Below, in pieces: positions 25,236 through 34,199 of a DNA stretch of 64,000 nucleotides. Made by a program: the position numbers and the translations under genes. The stretch is from the NCBI GenBank assembly GCA_002705205.1, contig PAHP01000013.1:1-64000 (forward strand). Reading direction: 5' to 3'. This DNA comes from Flavobacteriales bacterium (GTDB lineage: Bacteria > Bacteroidota > Bacteroidia > Flavobacteriales > BACL11). A model generated the notes under the pieces. It was not told where the DNA came from. It worked only from the letters and a program-made list of their open reading frames with translations, and did no database searches. Each line of letters opens with the position of its first letter. Position 1 is the stretch's first letter.

Positions 25236-26374
25236 GTGTAATTGCATTTGTGCCTGCTAGAGGTGGTAGTAAATCAATTCCAGAGAAGAATATTCAATCT
25301 TTTTGTGGCAAGCCGCTTATTTATTGGAATCTACATGAACTTCAAAGGTCTGATGTAGACAAGATAGTAGTTGCTACTGATTCAGAGAGGATAAAATCAG
25401 TTGTAGAATCATTTAACTTTCCAAAGGTAATGGTTTATGATAGAGATCCTGAGAATTCTCAGGATACTTCTTCTACAGAGTCCGTGATGCTAGAATATAT
25501 TGATTATTCTAATTTATTAGATTCTGATGTGTTTATATTAGTACAGGTGACTTCCCCTTTTACTCAAGCTATTCATTTTAATGAGGGCTTAGAATTGTTT
25601 AAATCTCATGATTCAATACTTTCTTGTTGTGTTTCTAGAAGATTTATTTGGAGAGAAGATGGGAAGGCTTTGAATTATGATATTTATAATAGACCAAGAA
25701 GACAAGACCATAAAGGTCATCTAATTGAAAATGGTGCATTTTATATAAGTTCAGTTGCTAAGATTATAGAAAAAGAGACTAGAATTTCTGGTAATATTGG
25801 TCTTTATGAGATGCCTGAATATACATCTGTAGAGATTGATGAAGTAGAAGATTGGATTGTTGCTGAATCCTTAATGAAGAGGTTGGTTTTAGATCAGAGA
25901 GATCGAGACTTTTCAGATATTAAAATATTACTTTCTGATGTAGATGGGGTGCTTACAGATGCAGGTATGTATTACACAGAAGATGGAGATGAATTTAAGA
26001 AATTTTGCACTTATGATGGTATGGGAATGCAACTTCTACAGAATTATGGCATTAAAGTAGGAATACTTACTAGTGAAGATAAACAGTTAAATAGAAGAAG
26101 GGCTCAGAAGCTTAAATTAGATTTTGATTTTCATGGGGCTACAGATAAATTGCAAATTGTAAAAGATTTATGTAAAAGCGAGCACATTACATTAAATGAG
26201 GTTGCATATATTGGTGATGATGTGAATTGCTTTGAACTTTTATCTAATGTTGGTGTTGCTGCATGTCCTAGCAATGCTATGCAAAAAATCAAATCTATTC
26301 CAAATATAATACAACTAAGTAAAAAAGGAGGACAAGGTGTTGTACGAGAGTTAGTTGAATTAATTCTTCTATAA
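25232..26374 (+). CDS. neuA: CMP-nonulosonate synthetase fused to a HAD phosphatase
   Basis: 380 residues in two domains. Residues 1-215 are a CMP-sialic-acid-synthetase-type cytidylyltransferase (FVPARGGSKSIPEKNI, VATDSERI, LVQVTSPFT, GAFYISS). Residues about 225-380 are a KdsC-like HAD phosphatase with motif I LLSDVDGVLTD, motif II ILTSED, motif III Lys in GATDKLQ, and motif IV YIGDDVNC, all apparently catalytic. The same order occurs in animal CMAS. The activated sugar would feed a transferase later in the locus. A C3-type 9-phosphate removal by the HAD domain is possible. It overlaps both neighbours (4 nt and 1 nt). Confidence 0.85.
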   Translation: MSVIAFVPARGGSKSIPEKNIQSFCGKPLIYWNLHELQRSDVDKIVVATDSERIKSVVESFNFPKVMVYDRDPENSQDTSSTESVMLEYIDYSNLLDSDVFILVQVTSPFTQAIHFNEGLELFKSHDSILSCCVSRRFIWREDGKALNYDIYNRPRRQDHKGHLIENGAFYISSVAKIIEKETRISGNIGLYEMPEYTSVEIDEVEDWIVAESLMKRLVLDQRDRDFSDIKILLSDVDGVLTDAGMYYTEDGDEFKKFCTYDGMGMQLLQNYGIKVGILTSEDKQLNRRRAQKLKLDFDFHGATDKLQIVKDLCKSEHITLNEVAYIGDDVNCFELLSNVGVAACPSNAMQKIKSIPNIIQLSKKGGQGVVRELVELILL

Positions 26375-27771
26375 TGGATTTTAATTCTGATGATTTATTG
26401 GAATTGAAGAAGTATCTAGATGTGAATAGTATTCCAAAAGAAAAGATTTGTATTGTTGGATCTGCTACTTTATCATTAATTGGAATAAGAGAGCATAATG
26501 ATATAGATATTGTATTGCATTCTGATGTGTCTGCAAGATTATCATATCACCCATTTATCGATAGAGTTGATAAACCTTGGAGTACATTATTTTCTGATGA
26601 TATTTTAGTAGAAAATCCGGATTTCCATATAATTTTTAAAGGGTTTAAATTTGTGATACCTGAGCTTATTTATCATAGAAAATATTGGCATAATAGAATT
26701 AAAGATGCTAATGATATTTTAGAATTAAATGAATATGCAAAGATGCATAATGATTGGCAATGGGGGTTAATAAATAACTATCTCCCTAAAAAACATTTCC
26801 TTAAAAGATTTATAAAAAGATTTTTCAGTAAGCTAAGTTCCTATAGTAAATTAAAGAATTTTTTTTATAGTAATAATCCTATTCATCCTGATTGCTTTCA
26901 AGTTATTCCAACTAACTTTTTATTGTCTAAACAATATGTAAATAATCAATTTAATCGTTTTGATATTATTGTGAGATATAATGCGATTCATTCATATTTA
27001 AATGATGATAATTTAGGTATAGATGTATATAAAAGGATGCAGGAGCAAAGAGGTGGTTCTGTATATAAGAATCCTTGGAAGCACTTTAAGTTATTAATTG
27101 ACAATTATAGATCTGTAGGCTTTTCATCAGATTGCCCTGTCTTCGTTAACCATGATCTTCATATTATAGATGGAGCTCATAGATTAGCTTGTGCTTTATA
27201 TTTTAAGAGCCCTTTTGTTTATGTAAAAGTAAATCGTAATTCTGGTTATGCTAATTATGGTTTAGACTGGTTTAAGAAATTAAGTTTTACTACTGAAGAG
27301 ATTTTATTTTTATCAAAAAAGAAGCAAGATATTTTTACCGAGAACTTTCTGTACTTTCACGTTATTCTTTGGCCATCTGTTTCGAAATATTTTGACGAGA
27401 TATCTAATCATATTAATAATCAATATAGGATTCTTGAATCTAAAAAATTTAGTAGCATAAAAAACCTAAATATTTTCATAGAAAGACTATATAAGATTGA
27501 TGATATAAAGGATTGGAAGGTTAATATGAAGATAAAAGGATTGTCCTCTTATAAACAAGATATAAGAGTATTGAAAATAGATATTCCAGAGCCTGATTTT
27601 AGAAGAAAAATGAACGATAAATTAATTTCACAAAAGGTTGAGCGACTTAAGAGAGAAATTAGAGAGAAATACTCTAGTAAGATTAATAACTATTTTCATG
27701 ATATTATTATTCATATTGGAGATAACTATGAACATAGTAGGCAATCATCTAACTTAGAAATTGAAGTTTAA
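26374..27771 (+). CDS. Nucleotidyltransferase-like / ParB-like fusion protein of unknown function
   Basis: A 465-residue protein with no known full-length match that I recognise. The N-terminus (about 20-110) resembles a nucleotidyltransferase fold, with GSATLSLIGIREHNDIDIVL supplying the Gly-Ser and Asp-x-Asp pattern. A region around 255-290 has VNHDLHIIDGAHRLACAL, which resembles the DGxHR core of ParB/sulfiredoxin-type folds. The C-terminal 160 residues are charged, Lys-rich and unassigned, ending in IIHIGDNYEHSRQ. It sits between the CMP-sugar synthetase (1-nt overlap) and a GT-B protein, so it is probably a glycan assembly or phosphate-modifying enzyme. No membrane segment is seen. Confidence 0.55.
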   Translation: MDFNSDDLLELKKYLDVNSIPKEKICIVGSATLSLIGIREHNDIDIVLHSDVSARLSYHPFIDRVDKPWSTLFSDDILVENPDFHIIFKGFKFVIPELIYHRKYWHNRIKDANDILELNEYAKMHNDWQWGLINNYLPKKHFLKRFIKRFFSKLSSYSKLKNFFYSNNPIHPDCFQVIPTNFLLSKQYVNNQFNRFDIIVRYNAIHSYLNDDNLGIDVYKRMQEQRGGSVYKNPWKHFKLLIDNYRSVGFSSDCPVFVNHDLHIIDGAHRLACALYFKSPFVYVKVNRNSGYANYGLDWFKKLSFTTEEILFLSKKKQDIFTENFLYFHVILWPSVSKYFDEISNHINNQYRILESKKFSSIKNLNIFIERLYKIDDIKDWKVNMKIKGLSSYKQDIRVLKIDIPEPDFRRKMNDKLISQKVERLKREIREKYSSKINNYFHDIIIHIGDNYEHSRQSSNLEIEV

Positions 27772-27775
27772 GGAG

Positions 27776-28894
27776 ATGAATTTATTAAAGTCATGCTGGT
27801 TTTTCATGTGTGGTATTTTTATAAAAAGAGAATATGATGTTGTTTTTTATTATCCACAACATTTCAATAGAGGTAGTCAAGATGAAAACATGTATTTCAG
27901 TCATTTGATTAATGCATGCAAGCAAGAGGGGCGTTCATATACTGTTTTTGAGGAGCCTGATTTTTCTCTCAATTCAAATAGAAATAAGAATGCAACTCCA
28001 TTTGATTTTATATTTGTATTAATTATCTTACTAAGAAGAATGTTTAATTCTGAGATGGATGCTAGAACAAAAGATGTCAGAATTGGAGTTTTTTTGTCAA
28101 AAACATTCTTTAGGTGTATGAGCTTTAATAATGTAGTGACAATTTCACAAAGTATGGTTAGTATTTTTAGAGGTATTAATTCAAATTGTATAATATTTGA
28201 TGTCCAGCATGGTATTATACACCCAAATAAGAAAAATTATTTAATAGAAAAATATCCAGATAAGAATATTATATATAATAAAATGCAACTTTTATTAAGT
28301 GGAGATTCTTATAAGCAACTGATGATCGAAAATGATTACACAAAATATTTTAAGAATAATTCGCATGTTATTGGTAGTTATATTATTAGAGAGGATTTAA
28401 AGCATGACTCGTTTAATAGAAATATTTTAGTTTCATTACAATTTACACATGATCATTCTAATGCTGAAAATATTCTTCTTCTTCAAAATTTAGAGCAAGT
28501 AATCAATTCTAATGATGACGAAACAATCACTTTTTATCTAAAAGATCATCCTAGGTTTAATTTTGATGTTAATCTAACAGATCTATTGAGTTTAAAAAAT
28601 GTAAAACCTGCCCCTATTGACATTGATGATTGTTTTAAATTATGTAGTTTGCAAATAACAGCTTATTCAACCTTGGTATTTGAAGCTGCATTGAAAGGTA
28701 TACCAACTATATTAGTTAACCCACTTTCAAAATATGACTATTTTAATAAATATTTCTCATATCCGTTTTCTAATGAAATTATAGATTTCTCGGATAAATT
28801 ATTCTATAAAAAGAGCTCATTTATGGTACAAGAGTGGGCTTCATCGTATTATAGTGATTTTGATAAAGAAACCTTTATAGACTTGTTGAAATGA
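27776..28894 (+). CDS. GT-B-type glycosyl/phosphoryl-transferase, unassigned family
   Basis: 372 residues from the ATG at 27776. The TTG at 27761 used in the track lies inside the previous gene, and AAGGAG directly precedes the ATG. The C-terminal half has features of GT-B capsule enzymes: DVQHGIIHP (about 139-147), a KDHPRF segment resembling the HP motif of bacterial sialyltransferases and glycerophosphotransferases, and ITAYSTLVFEAALKGIPTIL resembling their Ser/Thr motif. It follows the CMP-nonulosonate module, so a CMP-sugar transferase is one option and a CDP-glycerol-type or KpsS-like transferase another. The next gene overlaps its stop by 4 nt. Confidence 0.6.
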   Translation: MNLLKSCWFFMCGIFIKREYDVVFYYPQHFNRGSQDENMYFSHLINACKQEGRSYTVFEEPDFSLNSNRNKNATPFDFIFVLIILLRRMFNSEMDARTKDVRIGVFLSKTFFRCMSFNNVVTISQSMVSIFRGINSNCIIFDVQHGIIHPNKKNYLIEKYPDKNIIYNKMQLLLSGDSYKQLMIENDYTKYFKNNSHVIGSYIIREDLKHDSFNRNILVSLQFTHDHSNAENILLLQNLEQVINSNDDETITFYLKDHPRFNFDVNLTDLLSLKNVKPAPIDIDDCFKLCSLQITAYSTLVFEAALKGIPTILVNPLSKYDYFNKYFSYPFSNEIIDFSDKLFYKKSSFMVQEWASSYYSDFDKETFIDLLK

Positions 28895-29928
28895 TAAAAA
28901 TAAAGATCTTTTTAGGGGCATATGTAAATTATATTAATGCGCAGAATATAAATTGTAAGGCTATTGCAAAACATTTAGATAAAGAAAGATTTGAGGTTTT
29001 GTCTCTTGCAAATTATTTTGGTAATGAGGATACTCCTGATGTAAAGATCTTTTATTGTTTTAAACCATTTAGTATTTCAAAACATATTGGATTCTTATGG
29101 GGTATATTAAATTGTGATATTGCTTATTTCCCAAAACATGTTGATACACCTGTATGGATTTTAAAACTAGCTAGACTATTTAAGAAGCCAGTCTTCTCTA
29201 CAATTGAAGGTAATGTGACAGATAAATCTTTACCAAACCTTATTGATTTATTTGGGTCAGAAAACAAGATTAAGAACCACTTTTCACTTATTAATAAGAT
29301 ATTTCCTATCACTACTTTCTTGCAGATTAATGCATCTAGCTTACTTCCAGTGCAAGAGAGTGTCTTACAGCTTGGTGTTGATATTAATCAGTTCTCAGTT
29401 TCTAAAAAATTAAAATTAGAATCCATTGTATTTGTTGGTAGTATTATTAAAAGAAAGCAGGTGCAAGAATTTATTCATTTAGCTCACACGTATCCTCAGC
29501 TATATTTTAATTTAATTGGTGATGGAGAGGAGAGAGAATCTTTAAAGAAAACGTCTCCCAAGAATATTATTTTTCATGGTTTATTATCACATAGTGAGAT
29601 TGATGAAATCTTTAATTGTTCTGATTTAATGTTCTTGCCTTCAAGATCAGAAGGCTTTCCAAAGGTTATCTTAGAAGCGGCTTCTGCAGGTATACCATCT
29701 ATTCTTTATGACTCCTACGGTGCCTCTGATTGGATGCAGCATTATAAAGATGGATTTATAGTTAATGATATTTCAGAGGTTAAGGCAGTAATTAATACAC
29801 TTATAGAAAGACCTTCCGTATTGAAAGAAACTTCAAGAAATGCAGTGAAGTTAGCTGAGAAGTTTAATTGGAGACTTGTGATTAAGAGTTGGGAGAAAGA
29901 AATTGAAGATTTGTATTATGGTAGATAA
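28891..29928 (+). CDS. Glycosyltransferase, family 4 (GT-B)
   Basis: A 345-residue cytoplasmic glycosyltransferase. The C-terminal nucleotide-sugar domain starts at IVFVGSIIKRKQV, contains LIGDGEERESL, the HGLLSHSEIDEIF loop and LPSRSEGFPKVILEAASAGIPSI, the E-x7-E region of the GT4 retaining fold. The N-terminal half is divergent, as usual for acceptor-binding domains. It is translationally coupled (ATGA overlap) to the GT-B gene upstream. Donor and linkage cannot be deduced. Confidence 0.85.
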   Translation: MIKIKIFLGAYVNYINAQNINCKAIAKHLDKERFEVLSLANYFGNEDTPDVKIFYCFKPFSISKHIGFLWGILNCDIAYFPKHVDTPVWILKLARLFKKPVFSTIEGNVTDKSLPNLIDLFGSENKIKNHFSLINKIFPITTFLQINASSLLPVQESVLQLGVDINQFSVSKKLKLESIVFVGSIIKRKQVQEFIHLAHTYPQLYFNLIGDGEERESLKKTSPKNIIFHGLLSHSEIDEIFNCSDLMFLPSRSEGFPKVILEAASAGIPSILYDSYGASDWMQHYKDGFIVNDISEVKAVINTLIERPSVLKETSRNAVKLAEKFNWRLVIKSWEKEIEDLYYGR

Positions 29929-31069
29929 TACGTATATAATTATTACACCTTATTTCCCTAGTAAAGAATGTTATATGGGAAGTTATGTATATGATCAGGC
30001 TAAAGCAATAAATAATACTCCAGCATATAAGGTTAGAATAATAAAGTTAGTTTCTTTTTTCTCAAAAGAGGAAGATTATATCTTCCAAGATTTTGATGTT
30101 AAGATATTTAAAGTGTTTGACTTACCATTTTTTATTCTTCCAGGTGTTTTTAATTTCTTTAATGCTATTAGATTTAGAGAATTTTTTAGGACTAACAGAT
30201 TATTAGAAAATTCCTCTGTAATTCATTCTCATGTTAGTTACCCATCAGCATATTTAGCTAATGCAATTGCATCAATTTTAGACACTAAGACAATTATTCA
30301 ACATCATGGAATTGACGCATTACAGCTTCTTAATGGAAGATTTAAATTGCTAAGAAGACTTCAACAAAGTTTTATTAAAAGAAGATCAATTAAACAACTT
30401 AATAAGATTGGATTGAGTGTATATGTTTCTAATAGGGTAAGGAATGAAATTCATTCTTATAATGCATATATTTCTAAGGATGAATATGTTTTATATAATG
30501 GCGTCGATAGAACTAAATTCTATAATACAGGTAAAAAAAAGAATAGTAATATTTACAAGATCGGATGTGTTGCTAATTTCTGGCCAATTAAAGATCAAAT
30601 ATCACTAATAAAAGCTGTACATCTATTAGTGAAGAGTGGTGTTAATGATATAAGGTTAAACCTTATTGGTTCTGGAAAAACCTTAGATAGTTGCAAAGAA
30701 TATGTTAAGTCTAATGTTCTAGATTTATATGTTTACTTTAAGGAAGAGATGCCTCATCATAAATTAAATGATTTTTATAACTCATTAGATTTATTTGTGC
30801 TCCCATCATATTATGAGGCCTTAGGCTGTGTGTTTCTAGAAGCTTGGGCTACAGATATACCTATAATTGCTGTTAGAAATCAAGGAATTTCTGAGTTAAT
30901 TCCAGAAGATGAGGTAAATAATTTATTGTCTGAAGAAAGAAATCCAGAATCATTAAAAGAAAAGATCTTAGCAGAATATAAGAAGAGAAGATCATATGAA
31001 TTTGATTCTAAATATGATATTAAGAATACTATTTCAGAATTTCTAAAACTCCCATTCTTTAATGATTAA
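29918..31069 (+). CDS. Glycosyltransferase, family 4 (GT-B)
   Basis: 383 residues from the ATG at 29918 (MVDNTYIIITPYFPS); the track start at a TTG (29903) adds residues from within the previous gene. The N-terminal Rossmann domain has the typical YDQAKAI helix and IHSHVSYPSAYLA, then IIQHHGIDA. The C-terminal domain has YNGVDRTKFY, IGCVANFWPIKDQISLIKA, LIGSGKTL and LPSYYEALGCVFLEAWATDIPIIA, the donor-binding E-x7-E segment. One of four GT4 enzymes in the locus, probably adding one sugar each to the lipid-linked repeat unit. It overlaps both neighbours. Confidence 0.88.
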   Translation: MVDNTYIIITPYFPSKECYMGSYVYDQAKAINNTPAYKVRIIKLVSFFSKEEDYIFQDFDVKIFKVFDLPFFILPGVFNFFNAIRFREFFRTNRLLENSSVIHSHVSYPSAYLANAIASILDTKTIIQHHGIDALQLLNGRFKLLRRLQQSFIKRRSIKQLNKIGLSVYVSNRVRNEIHSYNAYISKDEYVLYNGVDRTKFYNTGKKKNSNIYKIGCVANFWPIKDQISLIKAVHLLVKSGVNDIRLNLIGSGKTLDSCKEYVKSNVLDLYVYFKEEMPHHKLNDFYNSLDLFVLPSYYEALGCVFLEAWATDIPIIAVRNQGISELIPEDEVNNLLSEERNPESLKEKILAEYKKRRSYEFDSKYDIKNTISEFLKLPFFND

Positions 31070-31673
31070 TAGCAAAATATTAGACATAATAATAGCAAAT
31101 GATATTCCATTTGCTGTAATTGATGGTAAATATAATATTGAGTCCTATGATGATGAGGCGCAGTGTTTTTTACCTGATTTGGATATAGTATTAAAATCTG
31201 ATTCAGCAGGTATAATTGATGATATTAGGAATAATAAGGAGTTTAAATCATTAGAGCTCCTTTCATTCAAAGAAAAAGAAACAAATACTAGAGTTGATTT
31301 ATATCTCAATTCACTAAATGTAGGTTACTATCACTTTTTAAATATTGATGAGAACTCATTTGTAAACCATAGAGTTTCAGAAGAGGAGTATATAATTTAT
31401 CAGTTAATAGATCCATTATTAAAATTTTCAAAATACCTACCTAGGCATAAATATCGATTGCAGAAGTATTTTGCTGAAGGGATACCAGAAAATATTTTTT
31501 ACAAGTTGCAGAGAATCATTGGATATAATCTTACTTCCATATTATTAGATCAAATATTGAAAGGGAAATTTAGTGTCTCACAATTATTTATTAGAAGATG
31601 CAAAATCAATATTCTATTTATAAATGGTAACTTTGTAAGAATGATAAAAAAAAGATTACTAGATCATGTGTAA
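31062..31673 (+). CDS. Small nucleotidyltransferase-like protein
   Basis: A 203-residue protein. The first 60 residues have a nucleotidyltransferase-like pattern (IPFAVIDG followed by LPDLDIVLKSD, the latter giving Asp-x-Asp), and RVDLYLNSL could supply a third acidic strand. The rest is helical and basic. It overlaps a following HPr-kinase-like gene by 8 nt. Nucleotidyltransferase-fold genes beside HprK-related kinases occur in several bacterial biosynthetic loci, which supports the assignment, but no substrate is known. A degenerate or non-catalytic domain is possible because the Gly-Ser loop is weak. Confidence 0.5.
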   Translation: MINSKILDIIIANDIPFAVIDGKYNIESYDDEAQCFLPDLDIVLKSDSAGIIDDIRNNKEFKSLELLSFKEKETNTRVDLYLNSLNVGYYHFLNIDENSFVNHRVSEEEYIIYQLIDPLLKFSKYLPRHKYRLQKYFAEGIPENIFYKLQRIIGYNLTSILLDQILKGKFSVSQLFIRRCKINILFINGNFVRMIKKRLLDHV

Positions 31674-32766
31674 CTATAGACATCATAATTCTGCATTTTC
31701 AATATCTACTTCTTGTATTAAGAATAGAAGCTTAAAAAGAAAGGTAGATTTTGCTATTAAAGATGTATTTAAGGGATTCTTGTTAAGTGAAACGGAGGAA
31801 GTGGTAATAGAATTTATTTTTACTGATGAAATAGATAATTTTATTATAGATGATCAATGTATGAGGGTTAAGGATATTAAGGTCAGTAATCTTCAAACAC
31901 ATTTTAAAGATAATGAGCTGGAATTCTTAGTAAACAATGAGAATATATTTAAAGTATATATTAATGTTTCTAATAATGAAAGTTTTAAATCTTCAGTAAG
32001 ATTTTTTAATAAATCATTTAAGAATAAGATTGAGCAACAGATAACGACATTCTATTATCGTATTTTCTTACTTTTCTCTCAGCTTTGGAATATTAAAAAT
32101 GATCTTTCATACTTGCATTCTTCATCAGTTGAAATTAGTGGAGAGTCAATTGTTTTTACTGCAGATTCAGGTGTAGGTAAAAGTTCGTTATTATTTAGAC
32201 TATCTGAGGAGAAGGCTGTTAGCTTTATTGCTGATGATCTAACAATCCTTTCTTCAGAATCAGAAGTGTTTTATCAAGGGAGAAGCTTAAGTGTGAAACC
32301 TTATCATTTAAGATACTTTAGTTTTTTAGAAGATAAATTAAAAAAAATAATGCTTAGAGGGCAAAAATTTCAGTGGAAGCTTATAAATGATAATAGGCTA
32401 ACATACCGTATTACTCCAAATCATTTATTTGATAATATTGTTACATCAAGCAAAATAAAAAGAGTTATTCACCTCTGTAATCATTCAGATAGAGACTTTA
32501 AAATTTCTGAGATTTCCTGTAAAGATTTGGTGAAGTATACAAACTCTATTTTGATAAATGAGTTGTATTTAGCAAACAGTAAGCTTAATGCAGTTGCCTC
32601 ATTACCTAATTCACCATTTATTTATTCATCTGAGCTGTACAATAAGGTCTCTCAGATTTACTTAAAAGCATTTGATAATATTGAGATAATATTAGTTCTG
32701 GTTCCTTTTATGTCAGATCCCAACGAATTATATGAATTCTTAAAAACTGAAGGATGCTTAGATTAA
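31666..32766 (+). CDS. HPr-kinase/phosphorylase-like protein (HprK-related)
   Basis: A 366-residue protein. The C-terminal half carries the HPr-kinase-type P-loop: LHSSSVEISG, then FTADSGVGKSSLLFRL (about 164-179) and the second-strand motif FIADDLTIL (about 186-194), equivalent to the GDSGIGKS ... ADD pattern of HprK. No HPr or PTS gene is near, and the N-terminal 150 residues are unrelated to HprK. The HprK-related kinases known outside PTS regulation phosphorylate small molecules or peptides in biosynthetic loci. Its substrate here is unknown. It overlaps the small nucleotidyltransferase gene (8 nt) and the flippase gene (13 nt). Confidence 0.72.
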   Translation: MCNYRHHNSAFSISTSCIKNRSLKRKVDFAIKDVFKGFLLSETEEVVIEFIFTDEIDNFIIDDQCMRVKDIKVSNLQTHFKDNELEFLVNNENIFKVYINVSNNESFKSSVRFFNKSFKNKIEQQITTFYYRIFLLFSQLWNIKNDLSYLHSSSVEISGESIVFTADSGVGKSSLLFRLSEEKAVSFIADDLTILSSESEVFYQGRSLSVKPYHLRYFSFLEDKLKKIMLRGQKFQWKLINDNRLTYRITPNHLFDNIVTSSKIKRVIHLCNHSDRDFKISEISCKDLVKYTNSILINELYLANSKLNAVASLPNSPFIYSSELYNKVSQIYLKAFDNIEIILVLVPFMSDPNELYEFLKTEGCLD

Positions 32767-34199
32767 TTATTAGACAAGCAAATTGGGGTATATTGGGGGC
32801 ATTATTCGGATTTTTAATTGGATTTTTTGTAAAGATTTACCTCATTGATATTGTAGGTCTTCCGGCTTGGGGGAAATATGTAACTGCTCAAACATTTAGT
32901 TCAATGTCTGAGACCTTTTTATCTATTGGAATCCCTTTTGTAATAATTAAATTCATACCTTCATTTGTTAGTGTTAATAAAGAAAAAGCTAGTAGGATTG
33001 CTAATATATTTATTAGATATGCTTTAATTGTCGGTGGGGTTTTTCTAGTGCTTATTTATTTCAGTTCTGATTATATTAATAGTTTTATTTATAGCGATAT
33101 AGATGATCTAAGTTGGATTTTATTTGTTATGTGTATACATGTGCCAATTAGTATGCTTTTTGGTGTTATCGTTTCATTGTATCGCTCTATATTAAAAATA
33201 AAGGAAATTGTATTGTATGGTACATTTATTACTGTTTCATTAAGGGCAATATTAACTGTTATTATATTCCAATACACATCAGATATAAGTCATTTTATCA
33301 TGATAGAGGTTGTTACTCAAATTATTGTATTATCTGTTTTGCTGTATTTATTTAACAAGAATGAGTTCTCATTATTTGTTAAATCAGATATAAAAGAAGT
33401 TACTAGTGATACAAGAATTATTGCTTATGGTAAAAAGATGTTTTATAATTCAGTAGTGACTTTTATTTCAGCTCAGGCTCTTAGTTTTATTATTAGTATT
33501 ACATTACCAATTCAGGATGTGGGTGCCTATAATATATTATTAACCCTTACAGGTTTAACAACATTTTTATTAGTAAACTTAAATAAAGTATTTGCTCCAG
33601 CAATTTCTAAACTTTTCTATGAGAATAAAATTTCAGCATTAAATAAATTATATAAAAAAACTACTTTCTTTATTAATCTTCTCACTATTCCTTTGGTGAT
33701 AATAATAGCAATTTTTGCTGATGAGATCTTAGGGCTTTATACTTCTGAAATGCTTAATTATAGAGAGTATTTATTTTTTATGCTTGCTGCTGGGATGCTG
33801 TCATTAGCGGCAGGTAGTTCAGGTACTTTTATGGTCATGGCAGGGTTGGAAAAACAAAACTTATATATACAAATCATTAGATCAATTTTACTAGTTACTC
33901 TTTCATTAATACTTATACCTGAATTTGGCTTATTCAGTGTTGTTATTCTGTATGTTGTTTTTATGTTGTTTGTAAATTTGTTTCAAGTTATCTATATCTC
34001 AAAATATATTAATATCTCTCCTTTCTCAAAGGAATTGATTATACTATTTTTTCTGACTATTTTTGGTATGTATTTTGCTATATCACAGCAATTTGAGTTT
34101 GAGGTATATCATTATTTTATTATTCCAATCAGTATTTATGTATTATATTTTTCAATTATGTATTATCCTTTTAAGAAGATAGTTAAAGAAATATTTTAA
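32754..34199 (+). CDS. Wzx-type flippase (polysaccharide transporter family)
   Basis: A 481-residue inner-membrane protein with about 12-14 transmembrane helices spread over its whole length. The N-terminus (LRLIIRQANWGILGALFGFLIG) and the ETFLSIGIPFVIIKFIP loop resemble MOP-superfamily O-antigen flippases. Its expected task is to move the undecaprenyl-linked repeat unit to the periplasmic face for Wzy. The start overlaps the HprK-like gene by 13 nt and its TAA overlaps the next ATG by one base. Confidence 0.88.
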   Translation: MLRLIIRQANWGILGALFGFLIGFFVKIYLIDIVGLPAWGKYVTAQTFSSMSETFLSIGIPFVIIKFIPSFVSVNKEKASRIANIFIRYALIVGGVFLVLIYFSSDYINSFIYSDIDDLSWILFVMCIHVPISMLFGVIVSLYRSILKIKEIVLYGTFITVSLRAILTVIIFQYTSDISHFIMIEVVTQIIVLSVLLYLFNKNEFSLFVKSDIKEVTSDTRIIAYGKKMFYNSVVTFISAQALSFIISITLPIQDVGAYNILLTLTGLTTFLLVNLNKVFAPAISKLFYENKISALNKLYKKTTFFINLLTIPLVIIIAIFADEILGLYTSEMLNYREYLFFMLAAGMLSLAAGSSGTFMVMAGLEKQNLYIQIIRSILLVTLSLILIPEFGLFSVVILYVVFMLFVNLFQVIYISKYINISPFSKELIILFFLTIFGMYFAISQQFEFEVYHYFIIPISIYVLYFSIMYYPFKKIVKEIF

